64,000 nucleotides of DNA from Stenotrophomonas sp. UBA2629 (lineage in GTDB: Bacteria > Pseudomonadota > Gammaproteobacteria > Xanthomonadales > Xanthomonadaceae), in assembly GCA_002359895.1 (NCBI GenBank), contig DEOB01000010.1:1056125-1120124 (forward strand), written 5' to 3'. The notes beneath the pieces were generated by a model. That model was not told where the DNA came from. It saw only the letters and a list, made by a program, of their open reading frames with translations, and did no database searches. Positions 18,922-28,090 of the stretch are shown one piece after another. Each line of letters opens with the position of its first letter. Position 1 is the stretch's first letter. The translations under genes and the position numbers were made by a program.

Positions 18922-19512
18922 TCACGCCTCGTCTTCGTCGTCCGCTTCTTCGTCTTCATCATCAATGCCGGCATCCACACCGCCGGCAAGCAGCGGTGCC
19001 AGCATCAGTGCGCGCAGCACCTGGTAGATTTCGCGGTACGCGCGCGGCGGCTTGTTCTTGGCTTTCTCGGCCAGCGCATTGCGTACCAATGTGCGCAGTT
19101 GCTGGCGGTCAGCCTCGGGGTGTTCGTCCAGCAGCTCGGCCAGGGCGGTGTCGCCTTCGGCCATCAGGCGCTCACGCCAACGCTCCATGCGGTGCATGAT
19201 GGCCACTTCGCGGCGTGAGGTTTCGCTGTTGGCATCCAGCGCATCGCGGATGGCCTCCAGGGTTTCATCCTCTTCGCGGCGCATCTGCTTGGCCAGGAAA
19301 GCCAACTGGCGCTTGCGGGCGCCGTGCGAGGTGATGCGCTTGCTGTATTCAATGTGCTCCAGCAGGCCTTCGGGAATTGGCAGGCGCGCCAGCTGGGCCG
19401 GCGTCAGATCTACCAGTTTTTCACCCAGGGCCAGGATTTCCAGCGCTTCGCGCCGGTTCTGGCTGCGGCTTTCACTGAAAAATTCGCCGCTATCTTCGTC
19501 GCGTCCGCGCAT
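18922..19512 (-). CDS. darP: Ribosome-associated protein DarP/YjgA (DUF615)
   Basis: The 196-residue protein starts MRGRDEDSGEFFSESRSQNRREALEIL, the DUF615 pattern. A helical charged body (RKRQLAFLAKQMRREEDE) follows, then a C-terminal acidic tail (IDDEDEEADDEDEA). DarP binds late 50S precursors and helps peptidyl-transferase-centre maturation in E. coli. Its gene is commonly next to pmbA, as here, in divergent orientation. ATG 19512 is chosen over 19527 because the family start is MRGRDED. The acidic tail is longer than usual. Confidence 0.88.
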   Translation of the reverse strand: MRGRDEDSGEFFSESRSQNRREALEILALGEKLVDLTPAQLARLPIPEGLLEHIEYSKRITSHGARKRQLAFLAKQMRREEDETLEAIRDALDANSETSRREVAIMHRMERWRERLMAEGDTALAELLDEHPEADRQQLRTLVRNALAEKAKNKPPRAYREIYQVLRALMLAPLLAGGVDAGIDDEDEEADDEDEA

Positions 19513-19527
19513 CGTACTGCTACCCAC

Positions 19528-19743
19528 TAAACTTCAGTTATTGAAAATCCGGCCACGAATGGCCGGGGTTTGGCGAGAAACTCGCGCCGTGCCGTTCCTG
19601 TCAGGAAGGGCTGGAATGCCTGCGAGAGGCTCGCATCACATCAAGTCCGGCCCGAAAGGCCGGTTCTTCGCAAAGCATCCGCACCCCGCCCGGGCAGGCT
19701 ACGCCGGGCTGTGTGAAGGGATTCGGCCAACAAGGATAAAGCA
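19528..19743. promoter_or_regulatory. Divergent darP/pmbA intergenic region with two GNRA-like hairpins
   Basis: The 216-bp gap holds two short GC stems with purine loops: CCGGCCA/TGGCCGG at 19549-19566 (loop CGAA) and CCGGCC/GGCCGG at 19647-19663 (loop CGAAA). No gene is visible. Both would lie in 5' leaders of the divergent genes, so they may be leader structures rather than terminators. Function is not known. Confidence 0.35.
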
Positions 19744-21111
19744 TTGAACGCCATTACCACCCACACCCCTGCCGCCGATGACAGCCTGCCGCGCCTGGAA
19801 CAGCTGGCCGGCATCTCCCAGCGCCTGCTGGAAAAGGCCCGCGCCATGGGTGCTACACAGGCCGAGGTCAGCTGCAGCGAGGAGCGCGGGCTGGACGTAA
19901 ACGTGCGCCTGGGCGAGGTGGAAACGGTGGAGTCCACCCACGACCGCGGCATTGCGGTGACCGTGTACTTCGGCCAGCGCAAGGGCAGCGCAAGCACCGC
20001 TGACCTGCAGGAGTCCAGCCTGGAAGCCACCGTGGCCCAGGCCTGCGCCATTGCCCGTCATACCGAGGACGACCCGGCCGCTGGCCTGGCCGATGCCGAT
20101 CTGATGGCTACGGAGTTTCCGAACATGGACGGCTGGCACCCGTGGGCGCTGACCGCCGATCAGGCGCTGGATCTGGCGCTGGCCTGCGAAGCGGCGGGGC
20201 GCTCGGCCGACAGCCGCATCAGCAATTCCGACGGCGCTTCGGCGGCCACCGCACAGAGCCTTTCCGTGTACGCCAACTCGCATGGTTTCATCGGCTGCGA
20301 GCGCAGCAGCCACCATTCCATCGGCTGCGCGCTGATCGCCGGCCAAGGCGATGGCATGCAGCGTGATGGCTGGTACACCAGCGCGCTAGCGCACGAAGAC
20401 CTGGACGATGCTGCGCAGGTTGGCCGCATGGCGGCAGAGCGCACGGTGTCACGCCTGCAGCCACGCTCGCTGCCGACCGGCGAGGTGCAGGTGTTGTTTG
20501 GCGCGGAAATGGCGCGCTCGCTGATCGGTCACCTGTTGGGTGCGGTCTCCGGCGGTGCGTTGTATCGCCGCGCCAGCTTCCTGCTCGACAGCGTTGATAC
20601 CCAGATATTCCCGGATTGGTTTGCCATTGATGAGTTGCCATTGCTGCCACGTGGCCTGCGTTCCAGCACGTTTGATGGCGAAGGCGTGGCAACGCGCAAC
20701 TCGGCGCTGATTACCGGTGGCGTGTTGCAGCGATACATCCTGGGCAGTTATTCGGCGCGTCGGCTCGGTTTGAAAACCACTGCCAATGCCGGTGGCGTGC
20801 ACAACCTGAAAGTCGCAGCCAACGCTGGTGATCGCGCTTCCATGCTGTCGGGTATGGGCACGGGCCTGTTGGTGACCGAGTTGATGGGGCAGGGCGTGAA
20901 TGGCATCACCGGCGATTATTCGCGTGGCGCGGCAGGTTTCTGGGTGGAGAACGGGCAGATAGCCTATCCGGTGGACGGCATCACCATCGCCGGCAACCTC
21001 AAGCAGATGTTTGCCAACATCGAAGCCGTCGGCACCGATGTTGACCGGCGCTCGCATGTTTCGGTCGGCTCGATTCTGGTGGGCAAGATGACGGTGGCCG
21101 GCACGGATTGA
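19744..21111 (+). CDS. pmbA: Metalloprotease partner PmbA/TldE
   Basis: The 455-residue protein matches TldE/PmbA: an N-terminal VNVRLGEVETVESTHDRGIAV segment, SRISNSDGASAA, and a C-terminal LVTELMGQGVNGITGDYSRGAAGFWVENG block that is nearly invariant. It lacks a HExxxH motif, as expected: the zinc is held by TldD in the TldD-TldE heterodimer. The start is TTG at 19744, preceded by AAGGATAAAG; the sequence MNAITTHTPAADD follows. Confidence 0.92.
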   Translation: MNAITTHTPAADDSLPRLEQLAGISQRLLEKARAMGATQAEVSCSEERGLDVNVRLGEVETVESTHDRGIAVTVYFGQRKGSASTADLQESSLEATVAQACAIARHTEDDPAAGLADADLMATEFPNMDGWHPWALTADQALDLALACEAAGRSADSRISNSDGASAATAQSLSVYANSHGFIGCERSSHHSIGCALIAGQGDGMQRDGWYTSALAHEDLDDAAQVGRMAAERTVSRLQPRSLPTGEVQVLFGAEMARSLIGHLLGAVSGGALYRRASFLLDSVDTQIFPDWFAIDELPLLPRGLRSSTFDGEGVATRNSALITGGVLQRYILGSYSARRLGLKTTANAGGVHNLKVAANAGDRASMLSGMGTGLLVTELMGQGVNGITGDYSRGAAGFWVENGQIAYPVDGITIAGNLKQMFANIEAVGTDVDRRSHVSVGSILVGKMTVAGTD

Positions 21112-21217
21112 CGTGCTTTCACATAGACACGGGCTATGTTTATTTTGATTTAGACGTCATTCTTATAGCGGTTAAGCCGCTACACCTTCAAACCCACAAC
21201 AAGTAGCAGGGGATGCA

Positions 21218-21616
21218 ATGAACGACTATCAGAACAATCCGCCGCCGGTCGGCGAAGTCAGCAGCGAAGAGCGCCAATGGGCGATGTTTGGCCACCTGTC
21301 CGCATTGAGCGGTGTTGTCACCGGCGGCGTTGGCAACATCGTTGGTCCGCTGGTCATCTGGCTGGTGAAGAAAGACACCATGAGCTTTGCCAGTGAGCAG
21401 GCCAAGGAAGCACTGAACTTCAACATCACGCTGCTGATCATCGGTCTGGCGCTGACCGTGTTGTCGGTGGTGACCTTGGGCCTGGGCCTGATTCTGGTGA
21501 TCCCGCTTGCCATCGCGCTTGGCGTTGCATGGCTGGTGCTGACCATCATGGCCGGCATCAAGGCCAATGAAGGGGTGGCATACCGCTACCCGTTCACCCT
21601 GCGCCTGATCAAGTAA
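21218..21616 (+). CDS. DUF4870 small membrane protein
   Basis: The 132-residue protein starts with a short polar segment (SSEERQWAMFGHLSALSG). Three hydrophobic segments follow (about residues 25-50, 65-85 and 90-115), with the DUF4870 pattern VIWLVKKDTMSFASEQAKEALNFNIT. Such proteins occur widely and have no assigned function. ATG 21218 has AGGGGA upstream. It stands alone in a single-gene unit with a strong terminator; an AT-rich promoter-like stretch (21130-21175) precedes it. Confidence 0.85.
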   Translation: MNDYQNNPPPVGEVSSEERQWAMFGHLSALSGVVTGGVGNIVGPLVIWLVKKDTMSFASEQAKEALNFNITLLIIGLALTVLSVVTLGLGLILVIPLAIALGVAWLVLTIMAGIKANEGVAYRYPFTLRLIK

Positions 21617-21635
21617 TCGATCCGCAGGTGGATGC

Positions 21636-21662
21636 AAAAAGCCCGGGAATCCCGGGCTTTTT
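21636..21662. terminator. Bidirectional terminator between the DUF4870 gene and ispA
   Basis: A 12-bp stem AAAAAGCCCGGG (21636-21647) and complement (21651-21662) with a 3-nt loop ends in a T-run on both strands. It serves the convergent DUF4870 and ispA genes. Confidence 0.9.
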
Positions 21663-21710
21663 GTTGTCTGCGTGATCTGCGTGCAATCGCGCTGCACGAT
21701 GATGCGCGGC

Positions 21711-22589
21711 TCAGTGCGAGCGGCGCACCGTCAGTTCGGCCAAGGCCGACAACGCGTTGGCAGCGTTGCCAAACGGGGCCAGTGCCGACTGCATGGCTGC
21801 GGCCAATTCGTCGAGCGTGGTTTTGGCGCCGTCCATGCCGAGCAGCGAAGGGAAGGTGGATTTGTCCTGTGCCTGGTCTTTGCCTGCGGTCTTGCCGAGT
21901 TGCTCCGAGCTGGCTTCCACATCGAGGATGTCGTCGCGTACCTGGAAGGCCAGGCCCAACGTGTCGGCGAACGCGTCCAAACGGGCAAGCTCATCATCGC
22001 TGGCTTCGCCGCACAGCGCGCCCATGCGTACCGCCGCGCGGATCAAGGCGCCGGTTTTGAGTGCATGCATGCGTTTGAGGCCGGCCAGCGGTTGCTGATG
22101 ACCAGTGGCGTCGATATCCAGGGCTTGGCCGCCACACATGCCAGCCGCACCGGAGGCGGTTGCCAGGCTGCGCAGGCAGGCCAGCGCCAAGGTTGCCGGC
22201 AACGGGGCATCGGCCAGCACTTCAAAAGCGCGGGTCTGCAGCGCGTCGCCCGCAAGGATGGCGGTGGCTTCGTCAAACGCGATATGGGTGGTCGGGCGGC
22301 CGCGACGCAGGTCGTCGTCGTCCATGGCCGGCAGGTCGTCGTGCACCAGCGAGTAGGCGTGGATCAGTTCAACCGCGACGGCGGCGGCATCCAGACGTGC
22401 AACATCGGCACCAAACAGATGGCCGGCGGCATACACCAGCAGTGGACGCATGCGCTTGCCGCCACCCAGGGCTGCGTAGCGCATGGCCTGGTGCAGGCCT
22501 TGCGGGGCGCTGTCGGGATCGGGCAGTGCGTGCTGCAGCTGGTGTTCGATGCGTTGCTGCCAAGCGGCAAACAGGGCGTCAGTCGTCAT
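21711..22589 (-). CDS. ispA: Farnesyl diphosphate synthase
   Basis: The 292-residue protein has both aspartate-rich prenyltransferase motifs: DDLPAMDDDD (first) and DDILD (second). It also has the GGKRMRPLL substrate-binding segment. It condenses IPP with DMAPP and GPP to make farnesyl diphosphate for quinones and undecaprenyl carriers. The start at 22589 (MTTDALF) overlaps the xseB end by 11 bases, a gene pair common in gammaproteobacteria. The frame extends upstream but only in the shadow of xseB. Confidence 0.92.
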   Translation of the reverse strand: MTTDALFAAWQQRIEHQLQHALPDPDSAPQGLHQAMRYAALGGGKRMRPLLVYAAGHLFGADVARLDAAAVAVELIHAYSLVHDDLPAMDDDDLRRGRPTTHIAFDEATAILAGDALQTRAFEVLADAPLPATLALACLRSLATASGAAGMCGGQALDIDATGHQQPLAGLKRMHALKTGALIRAAVRMGALCGEASDDELARLDAFADTLGLAFQVRDDILDVEASSEQLGKTAGKDQAQDKSTFPSLLGMDGAKTTLDELAAAMQSALAPFGNAANALSALAELTVRRSH

Positions 22590-22839
22590 TGCCAATGCTG
22601 TCGAATGGTTCGGATTTTTCCGGCTGGGCGGGATCGGTGAGCAGGCGCACGCGTAGTTCGGCCTGTTCCAGCGCCTGCTGGCACTGGCGATACAGGCCGA
22701 CACCTCGCTCATAGGCGGTCAGCGACTGCTCAAGGCTTAGATCGCCGGCTTCCATCTTCTCGACCAGTTGTTCCAGCTCATCAAGCGACTGCTCGAAGTG
22801 GACGACCGGTGAGGCTTCGTTGGGGGACTTCTTGGGCAT
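22579..22839 (-). CDS. xseB: Exodeoxyribonuclease VII small subunit
   Basis: The 86-residue protein has the XseB pattern HFEQSLDELEQLVEKMEAGDLSLEQSL, then a helix with YERGVGLYRQCQQAL. XseB joins the large subunit XseA in a single-strand-specific exonuclease; xseA is not in the window. The start at 22839 (MPKKSPNEA) has the expected family length. It is followed at once by ispA with an 11-base overlap, which implies translational coupling. tilS ends 32 bp upstream. Confidence 0.92.
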   Translation of the reverse strand: MPKKSPNEASPVVHFEQSLDELEQLVEKMEAGDLSLEQSLTAYERGVGLYRQCQQALEQAELRVRLLTDPAQPEKSEPFDSIGNDD

Positions 22840-22871
22840 GGGGGCAAGTGTGAGCGGCCAGCGGGAAAGGG

Positions 22872-24173
22872 TCAATTCACCGGATCTGGCGGTTGCCACT
22901 GCAAGTGCGCGTCGTGGGCCTGCAACCACTGCTGCAGCGCTGCGGAAACAAGCTGATCACCGGCGGCCAGCACGTTGTCGCCTTCGCACAGCAATGGCAG
23001 GTGCGGGCGCAGCCACGGTGGAATGTCCGAGGCCTGCAGGCGATGTTTGAGTGCGTGCGAATGATCGCGACCGGGCAGCTGGATGCGCTCACCGCCGTGG
23101 CGCTGGCGCAGGGTGAATGCGTGCTCGAACGCTTCGGCGCCGAGCAGCGTCAGGGTTGCGCCGTCGGGTAACTGCGCAGGCGCTCGTCCATCCCATTGCA
23201 GCTGCCAGCCGTGTGGCCATGCCGCTAGCTGCGTGAACGCATGCAATTGATCGCGCCAACGGAGAATGCGCGCGCTGTTACCCCAGCGGAATTCAGCTTG
23301 CTGGTCGTGGGCGGCGGTCAACAGCTGTTGTTGAATGCTGCGTACCCCATTGGCGGGCAATGGAGGCAACCCGCATTGACGCGCCCAGCGGCGCAGCACG
23401 CGCGCTTGGCGGGACTTGGCCAGTTGCGACAAGGTGGCGATGGACAGCGTGTTGCCGGCGCGCAGGCAGGTTTGAAGGTCGTCGTTGTCCTGCTGCTGGA
23501 GCAGGTCGCTGGCATCGGCGGCCAATGCGGTGCTGCGCGACAGTGCGGCAGCGGCGTGCGGCCAGCGTTCGCGCAGCAATGGCATCACCTGCAGACGCAG
23601 GAAGTTGCGATCAAAGCCGTCACTGTCGTTGCTGGGGTCGTCGATCCACTGCAGGCCGTGCTGCTGCGCGTAGGCTTCCAGCGTCGTGCGCGCCACCGGC
23701 AACAACGGGCGCCACAGCAGGCCGTTGCCGAAGCTGCGCAGTGGGCGCATGGCCGCCAAGCCATCAACACCTGAGCCGCGCAGTGCACGCAGCAGAAAGG
23801 TCTCGGCTTGGTCGTCCTGGTGATGGGCCAGTGCCAGCCATTCGCCGTCGTGCAGTTGTGTCTTGAACGCGGCATGGCGTGCATCGCGTGCGGCGGCTTC
23901 CAGACCTTGGCCGCTGTCGCGGGCCACGTCGACGCGGACGACCTGCAGCGGCACGTTCCATTGCGTGCAGATGGCGCGGCAGTGGTGTTCCCAGGCATCG
24001 GCGCTGGCCTGCAGGCCGTGGTGCACATGTACGGCACGCACACTGCCGGGTGCCCGCGCGGATGCGTGAGCAAGCAGATGCAGCAGCACGGTGGAATCCA
24101 GCCCGCCGCTGAAGCCGACCATCACCGGGATGTCGATTGCAGCGTCAAGCAGAGAGGGCGGGAGCAGGGTCAT
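22872..24173 (-). CDS. tilS: tRNA(Ile)-lysidine synthetase TilS
   Basis: The 433-residue protein has the PP-loop motif SGGLDS (residues 22-27), then HVHHGLQ and LALAHHQDDQAET. All are diagnostic of TilS, and a C-terminal TilS domain follows. It uses ATP and lysine to convert C34 of the CAU-anticodon tRNA-Ile to lysidine, so that it reads AUA. The start at 24173 (MTLLPPSLLD) is preferred; an ORF start at 24230 would add 19 residues without similarity. It is likely co-transcribed with xseB-ispA. Confidence 0.92.
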   Translation of the reverse strand: MTLLPPSLLDAAIDIPVMVGFSGGLDSTVLLHLLAHASARAPGSVRAVHVHHGLQASADAWEHHCRAICTQWNVPLQVVRVDVARDSGQGLEAAARDARHAAFKTQLHDGEWLALAHHQDDQAETFLLRALRGSGVDGLAAMRPLRSFGNGLLWRPLLPVARTTLEAYAQQHGLQWIDDPSNDSDGFDRNFLRLQVMPLLRERWPHAAAALSRSTALAADASDLLQQQDNDDLQTCLRAGNTLSIATLSQLAKSRQARVLRRWARQCGLPPLPANGVRSIQQQLLTAAHDQQAEFRWGNSARILRWRDQLHAFTQLAAWPHGWQLQWDGRAPAQLPDGATLTLLGAEAFEHAFTLRQRHGGERIQLPGRDHSHALKHRLQASDIPPWLRPHLPLLCEGDNVLAAGDQLVSAALQQWLQAHDAHLQWQPPDPVN

Positions 24174-24268
24174 GGCGGTGCCGAGTATCGGCGCGGGCTG
24201 CGGTGACCGCAATTGGTGTGGCATAACCACAACGCTGTTTTCGCAGGACTGGCTGTTGCCGTGTGCTG

Positions 24269-24799
24269 TTACGGGGTGGGCAGGCGTTTGCCTTGGCGAT
24301 CAATGCGGAAATGCTCGCCACCGACCATCGCGCTGTGCCCGCCCGCATCCGGTTTGCCGGGGCGGCAGTTCTCGCAGACGTTGGCGCTGCCGTTGGCAAA
24401 CGGCCAGCCCCAGCTGAAACGCGCTTGAAATGCAGGCTGCAGTTGCATGTCGTAGTAGCCGATTCGGCCGTTGACCCTGCTGCGGGTCAGGCCTTCCTCA
24501 AAATAGTCCGGGCCGTTGTCGTAGGTGATGACCGGCAGATGGCGGCCATCGCGGCGCACGTAGTAGTACTGGTTGCCGGCCTGCAACGTAGCCAAGCCGT
24601 TGTGGTCGAAGTGGAGCTGGGTGAGCGCTTGAGAGGAAATGGCCAGCGTGCCGGGGGCGGTTTGGTGGCAGCCCGCCAGCACGGTAACGTCGGCGGTGTC
24701 GCGCCGGTGGCAGGCATCGGCTGCGCCGGCAATGCCGGGACACAGGGCCAGCGACAGCAGTGCTGCCGCCGGCCAATAGCTGATGCCGGGTGCGATCAA
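24269..24799 (-). CDS. Secreted protein of unknown function coupled to the phosphatase gene (WG-repeat-like C-terminus)
   Basis: I do not recognise a family with confidence. The protein has 176 residues. It starts at a TTG that overlaps the phosphatase stop by four bases (TTGA), so it is probably translated by coupling. It has a signal peptide ending near AGAA/DACHRR. The body has four Cys residues, a repeated aromatic pattern (NQYYYVRRDGRHLPVITYDNG, then FSWGWPFANG) and an ending HFRIDRQGKRLPTP. The F/W-x-D-x-x-G pattern resembles WG repeats. Context suggests a periplasmic or surface role linked to phosphate-ester use, which is inference only. Confidence 0.55.
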   Translation of the reverse strand: MIAPGISYWPAAALLSLALCPGIAGAADACHRRDTADVTVLAGCHQTAPGTLAISSQALTQLHFDHNGLATLQAGNQYYYVRRDGRHLPVITYDNGPDYFEEGLTRSRVNGRIGYYDMQLQPAFQARFSWGWPFANGSANVCENCRPGKPDAGGHSAMVGGEHFRIDRQGKRLPTP

Positions 24800-26499
24800 G
24801 GTGCCTTGCGCTCGAAATCCTTGGGCGTGGGTAGATCCACCGGCACGCCCTCGGCGCTGCAGGTGGTCAGCGCGCACAGGCGCTCACGCAGGCGCGGGGT
24901 GGCCTGCACGATCAGGTGGTAGATGGTGTTCTGCTCCATCGTGCCGCGCACCGCGCTGCTGCCGGGGCCGCGCGCCCAGATGCCGACATCCTCACCGCCG
25001 TGCGATTCACTCTTGGACGGTACCAAGGCTTCCTGCATGTAGTCGGCGTGCTCGGTATCGACATGGGTGAGGTCCGGGCGGCCATTGGCCTGCTCGAAGC
25101 TGCTAGGGTTGTGCGGGAACTTCTTCGGGCCGGCCGGCTGCTGGTTGGTGGCGCCGGTGTAGCCTGGGCCGTTGGCGTAGCTGAGTGTCGTGTACGGCAT
25201 GCCCATGCCGTCGCGGGCCAGATCCAGAGCGCCCATGCCGTCTTCGCCGCCCTTGTCCTTGACCTTGCCCAGGATGGCGTTGCCGCGTGCCGGGTAGCCG
25301 ACAAAGTTGAGCGTGTGCGAATGGTCGGCGGTGACGATGATCAGCGTGTCGTCGGCCGAGGTGGCGTCCACGGCGGCTTTGACCGCGTCGGACATGGCGA
25401 TGGTGTCGCCCAGCGCACGGGCCGCGTTGCCGCTGTGATTGGCGTGGTCGATACGCGCGCCTTCCACCATCAGTACATAGCCTTCGCCGTGCTTGGATAG
25501 GTTGGCGATGGCGGCGCGGGTGAGCTCAGCCAACGACGGCTCGCCACCACGGTCCTTGGGGCGGTCGTGCTCGTACTGCATGTGGTCGGCTTCGAACAGG
25601 CCCAGCAGTGCCGGTGCGTTGGCCGCGGCCTTGAGCTGGTCGGCATTCCAGACGTAGGCGCCCTGCGGGTGGGCGGCCTGCCATTCGGCGACAAGATTGC
25701 GGCCATCCAGACGCAGGCCGACCTTGTCGGCGTACTCCGGGTCCTGCTCGTTGATGGTGGTGAACTGGCCGCGACCGCCGCCCAGCGCGACCAACGGGCC
25801 GCGCCCGTAGCGCGAGGTGGACAACAGCTGCTGGGCGATATCCACGCAGCCGGCAGCCTTGGCGGCCTCCGGTACGTCGGTGTCGTTTTCCCAGTTGCGC
25901 TCGGGTGAGTGCGCGTAGGTGGCAGCCGGGGTGGCGTGGGTGAGGCGGGCGGTGGAGACGATGCCAGTGGCCATGTTGGCGCTGTCGGCCAGCTGCAGCC
26001 AGGTCAACAGACCCTTGTTCAAGCTGTCGGCGCAGTCGCTGCGGCTGCCGGTGCTGACGCCGATGGCACCCATGTGGCTCTTCACGCCAGTGGTGATGGC
26101 GGTCATGGTGCCGGCCGAGTCTGGGGTCTGCGAGTTGGTGTTGTAGGTTTTGCTGAATGCGGTCGCCGGGAAGCGCTCCCAGGACAGCAGGTTCTCTTCG
26201 CCCGGGTTGCCCTTGCGCTGGCCTTCCAGAATGCGCGCGGCGGCCACGGTGGTCAGGCTCATGCCGTCGCCCAGGAACAGGATCACGTTCTTGGCCTTGC
26301 CGGCCATTGCACCGTTGGCAGCAGCACGTGCGGCGCCGTCGCGGTACCACCACTGCGGGGTTTCACCGTCCGGATGTGAAATTGCCGGCACGTTCACAAC
26401 AATCGCCGGGGCGTTGTTGGAAGACGGCGACGGAGTGCTGGCGCAACCGCCAAGCAGCAGGGTGGACAGGGCGGCAGACAAGAACGTGGCTTTTTGCAT
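24796..26499 (-). CDS. Alkaline phosphatase, lipoprotein form
   Basis: The 567-residue protein has a lipobox STLLLGGC (Cys about 19), so it is a membrane-anchored lipoprotein. The PhoA-type catalytic Ser lies in TPDSAGTMTA, with metal ligands in FLGDGMS, VEGARIDHANH and TADHSHT. It releases phosphate from monoesters in the periplasm or at the surface. It is longer than E. coli PhoA (about 450 mature residues). ATG 26499 is preferred over a GTG at 26511. Upstream on the minus strand a GTGTCAT element resembles half of a Pho box, too weak to call. Confidence 0.9.
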   Translation of the reverse strand: MQKATFLSAALSTLLLGGCASTPSPSSNNAPAIVVNVPAISHPDGETPQWWYRDGAARAAANGAMAGKAKNVILFLGDGMSLTTVAAARILEGQRKGNPGEENLLSWERFPATAFSKTYNTNSQTPDSAGTMTAITTGVKSHMGAIGVSTGSRSDCADSLNKGLLTWLQLADSANMATGIVSTARLTHATPAATYAHSPERNWENDTDVPEAAKAAGCVDIAQQLLSTSRYGRGPLVALGGGRGQFTTINEQDPEYADKVGLRLDGRNLVAEWQAAHPQGAYVWNADQLKAAANAPALLGLFEADHMQYEHDRPKDRGGEPSLAELTRAAIANLSKHGEGYVLMVEGARIDHANHSGNAARALGDTIAMSDAVKAAVDATSADDTLIIVTADHSHTLNFVGYPARGNAILGKVKDKGGEDGMGALDLARDGMGMPYTTLSYANGPGYTGATNQQPAGPKKFPHNPSSFEQANGRPDLTHVDTEHADYMQEALVPSKSESHGGEDVGIWARGPGSSAVRGTMEQNTIYHLIVQATPRLRERLCALTTCSAEGVPVDLPTPKDFERKAP

Positions 26500-26648
26500 C
26501 TTTAGTGACACCGGGGTGAAGACAGGCGGCCATTATGGGCAAGCGTGGAAGGCATGCATATGACACGCTGTTTCTCCCTGCCGGGATCGTGCTGTGACAA
26601 GGCTTGCGCTATCGTGGCAACCTTCGATTTGTCTCCCGGATTCTTTCT

Positions 26649-27971
26649 ATGAGTGTGGTATCTGCCTGGCTGCGGATTCCCTTCTGGCAGCGCGTGGTAG
26701 GCGGCTTTGTGCTTGGCGCGCTGGCGGGTTGGGCCTTTGGGCCGGCCGCTGAAACCTGGTTTGGCCCGCTGGGTGAGATTTACGTCACCCTGATCAAGAT
26801 GATCGCGGTGCCGCTGGTGTTCTTTGCGGTGATCAACGCCATCAGCTCGCTGCATGGCCAGAAATCGGTGGCCGCACTGGGCGGCCGCACGTTCCTGTGG
26901 TTCATCATCACCGCCGCGCTGGCGGTGGGGATCGGGCTGGCGGTGGGCACGATCATGCAACCGGGTACCGGCGGGCTGAAGTTGAGCATGGACAGCGCCT
27001 ACACGCCGCGCGACGTGCCGTCGGTGGCGCGGGTGCTGATGGATGTGGTGCCGTCCAATGTGTTCTATGCGCTGGCGGGTATCGGCACGCGGGTCAATGC
27101 GGCCGGTGAAACCGTGCTGGCGGCCGGGCGGGGATCGATCCTGCCGGTGATCTTCTTTGCCGGCCTGCTGGGCTTTGCCATGGTCAAGCTGGGTGAAAAG
27201 GTCACCGAGGCGCGCAAGCTGGTGGGCCAGCTCAGCGAGATCATGATTCAGGTCACCCGCTTCGTGCTGGAGATGACGCCGCTGGGTACGTTCGGCCTGA
27301 TCGCCGGGTTGGTCGGCACCTATGGTTTTGAGAAGCTGCTGCCGCTGGGCAACTTCGTGCTGGCGCTGTACGTGGCATGTGCGCTGCACATCGTGATCGT
27401 CTACAGCGGTCTGCTGCTTGCCCATGGGCTCAACCCGATCAAGTTCTTCCGTGGTGCGGCGCCGGGCATGCAGGTGGCGTTTGTGGCGTCATCGAGTTTC
27501 GCCGCCATGCCGGTGGCGATGCGTTCGATCACCGACAACCTGGGCGTCAACAAGGACTACGCATCGTTTGCGGTGCCGCTGGGCGCCAGCATCAAGATGG
27601 ACGGTTGCGGGGCGATCTACCCGGCGTTATGCGCGGTGTTCATTGCCCAATACACCGGTGTGCCGTTGACGCCAGAGCAGTACGTGGTGGTGTTGATCGC
27701 CTCGGTGCTGGGCAGCTTCGGCACGGCCGGTGTGCCGGGCACGGCGGTGGTGATGGCCACGGTGGTGTTGAGCGCGGCTAACCTGCCGCTGGAAGCCATC
27801 GGCTACCTGTATGCCATCGACCGCATCCTCGACATGATGCGCACCATGACCAACGTTACCGGGCAGATGGTGGTGCCGGTGATCGTGGCCAAGGAAACCG
27901 GGCTGCTGGATCAGCAGGTGTACGACGCGGCCGGGACGGTCCGCGTCGGCAGTGGCGACAGCCGCGGCTGA
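26649..27971 (+). CDS. Dicarboxylate/amino acid:cation symporter (DAACS family)
   Basis: The 440-residue membrane protein has eight or more hydrophobic segments. DAACS signatures include LGEIYVTLIKMIAVPLVF, the SSSFAAMPVAMRS hairpin, LGASIKMDGCGAIYP and MRTMTNVTGQMVVP. This is the GltP/DctA/SstT-like fold that imports dicarboxylates or acidic amino acids with H+ or Na+. The substrate cannot be decided from sequence. The exact start at 26649 leaves a short N-terminus (MSVVSAWLRIPFWQRV), as usual. A strong terminator follows. Confidence 0.88.
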   Translation: MSVVSAWLRIPFWQRVVGGFVLGALAGWAFGPAAETWFGPLGEIYVTLIKMIAVPLVFFAVINAISSLHGQKSVAALGGRTFLWFIITAALAVGIGLAVGTIMQPGTGGLKLSMDSAYTPRDVPSVARVLMDVVPSNVFYALAGIGTRVNAAGETVLAAGRGSILPVIFFAGLLGFAMVKLGEKVTEARKLVGQLSEIMIQVTRFVLEMTPLGTFGLIAGLVGTYGFEKLLPLGNFVLALYVACALHIVIVYSGLLLAHGLNPIKFFRGAAPGMQVAFVASSSFAAMPVAMRSITDNLGVNKDYASFAVPLGASIKMDGCGAIYPALCAVFIAQYTGVPLTPEQYVVVLIASVLGSFGTAGVPGTAVVMATVVLSAANLPLEAIGYLYAIDRILDMMRTMTNVTGQMVVPVIVAKETGLLDQQVYDAAGTVRVGSGDSRG

Positions 27972-27997
27972 GGCTGCCCGCAGTACAAACGTTGATG

Positions 27998-28029
27998 ACG
28001 AAGGTCGGCTTGCCGGCCTTCGTTTTTTT
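27998..28029 (+). terminator. Rho-independent terminator of the symporter gene
   Basis: A 12-bp stem (27998-28009 with 28012-28023, one G-U pair) is followed by seven T residues. It isolates the downstream Fap-like locus. Confidence 0.88.
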
Positions 28030-28090
28030 CTGCCCGTTGGTCTGCTCCAACAACGGCGCGAACCGGTTTGGCTGACGCGCGAGCCAAGCC

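Noticed and set aside
26512..26600. Pho box before the alkaline phosphatase gene
   Set aside because: Only one GTGTCAT half-site is visible and the second half does not match at the right spacing.
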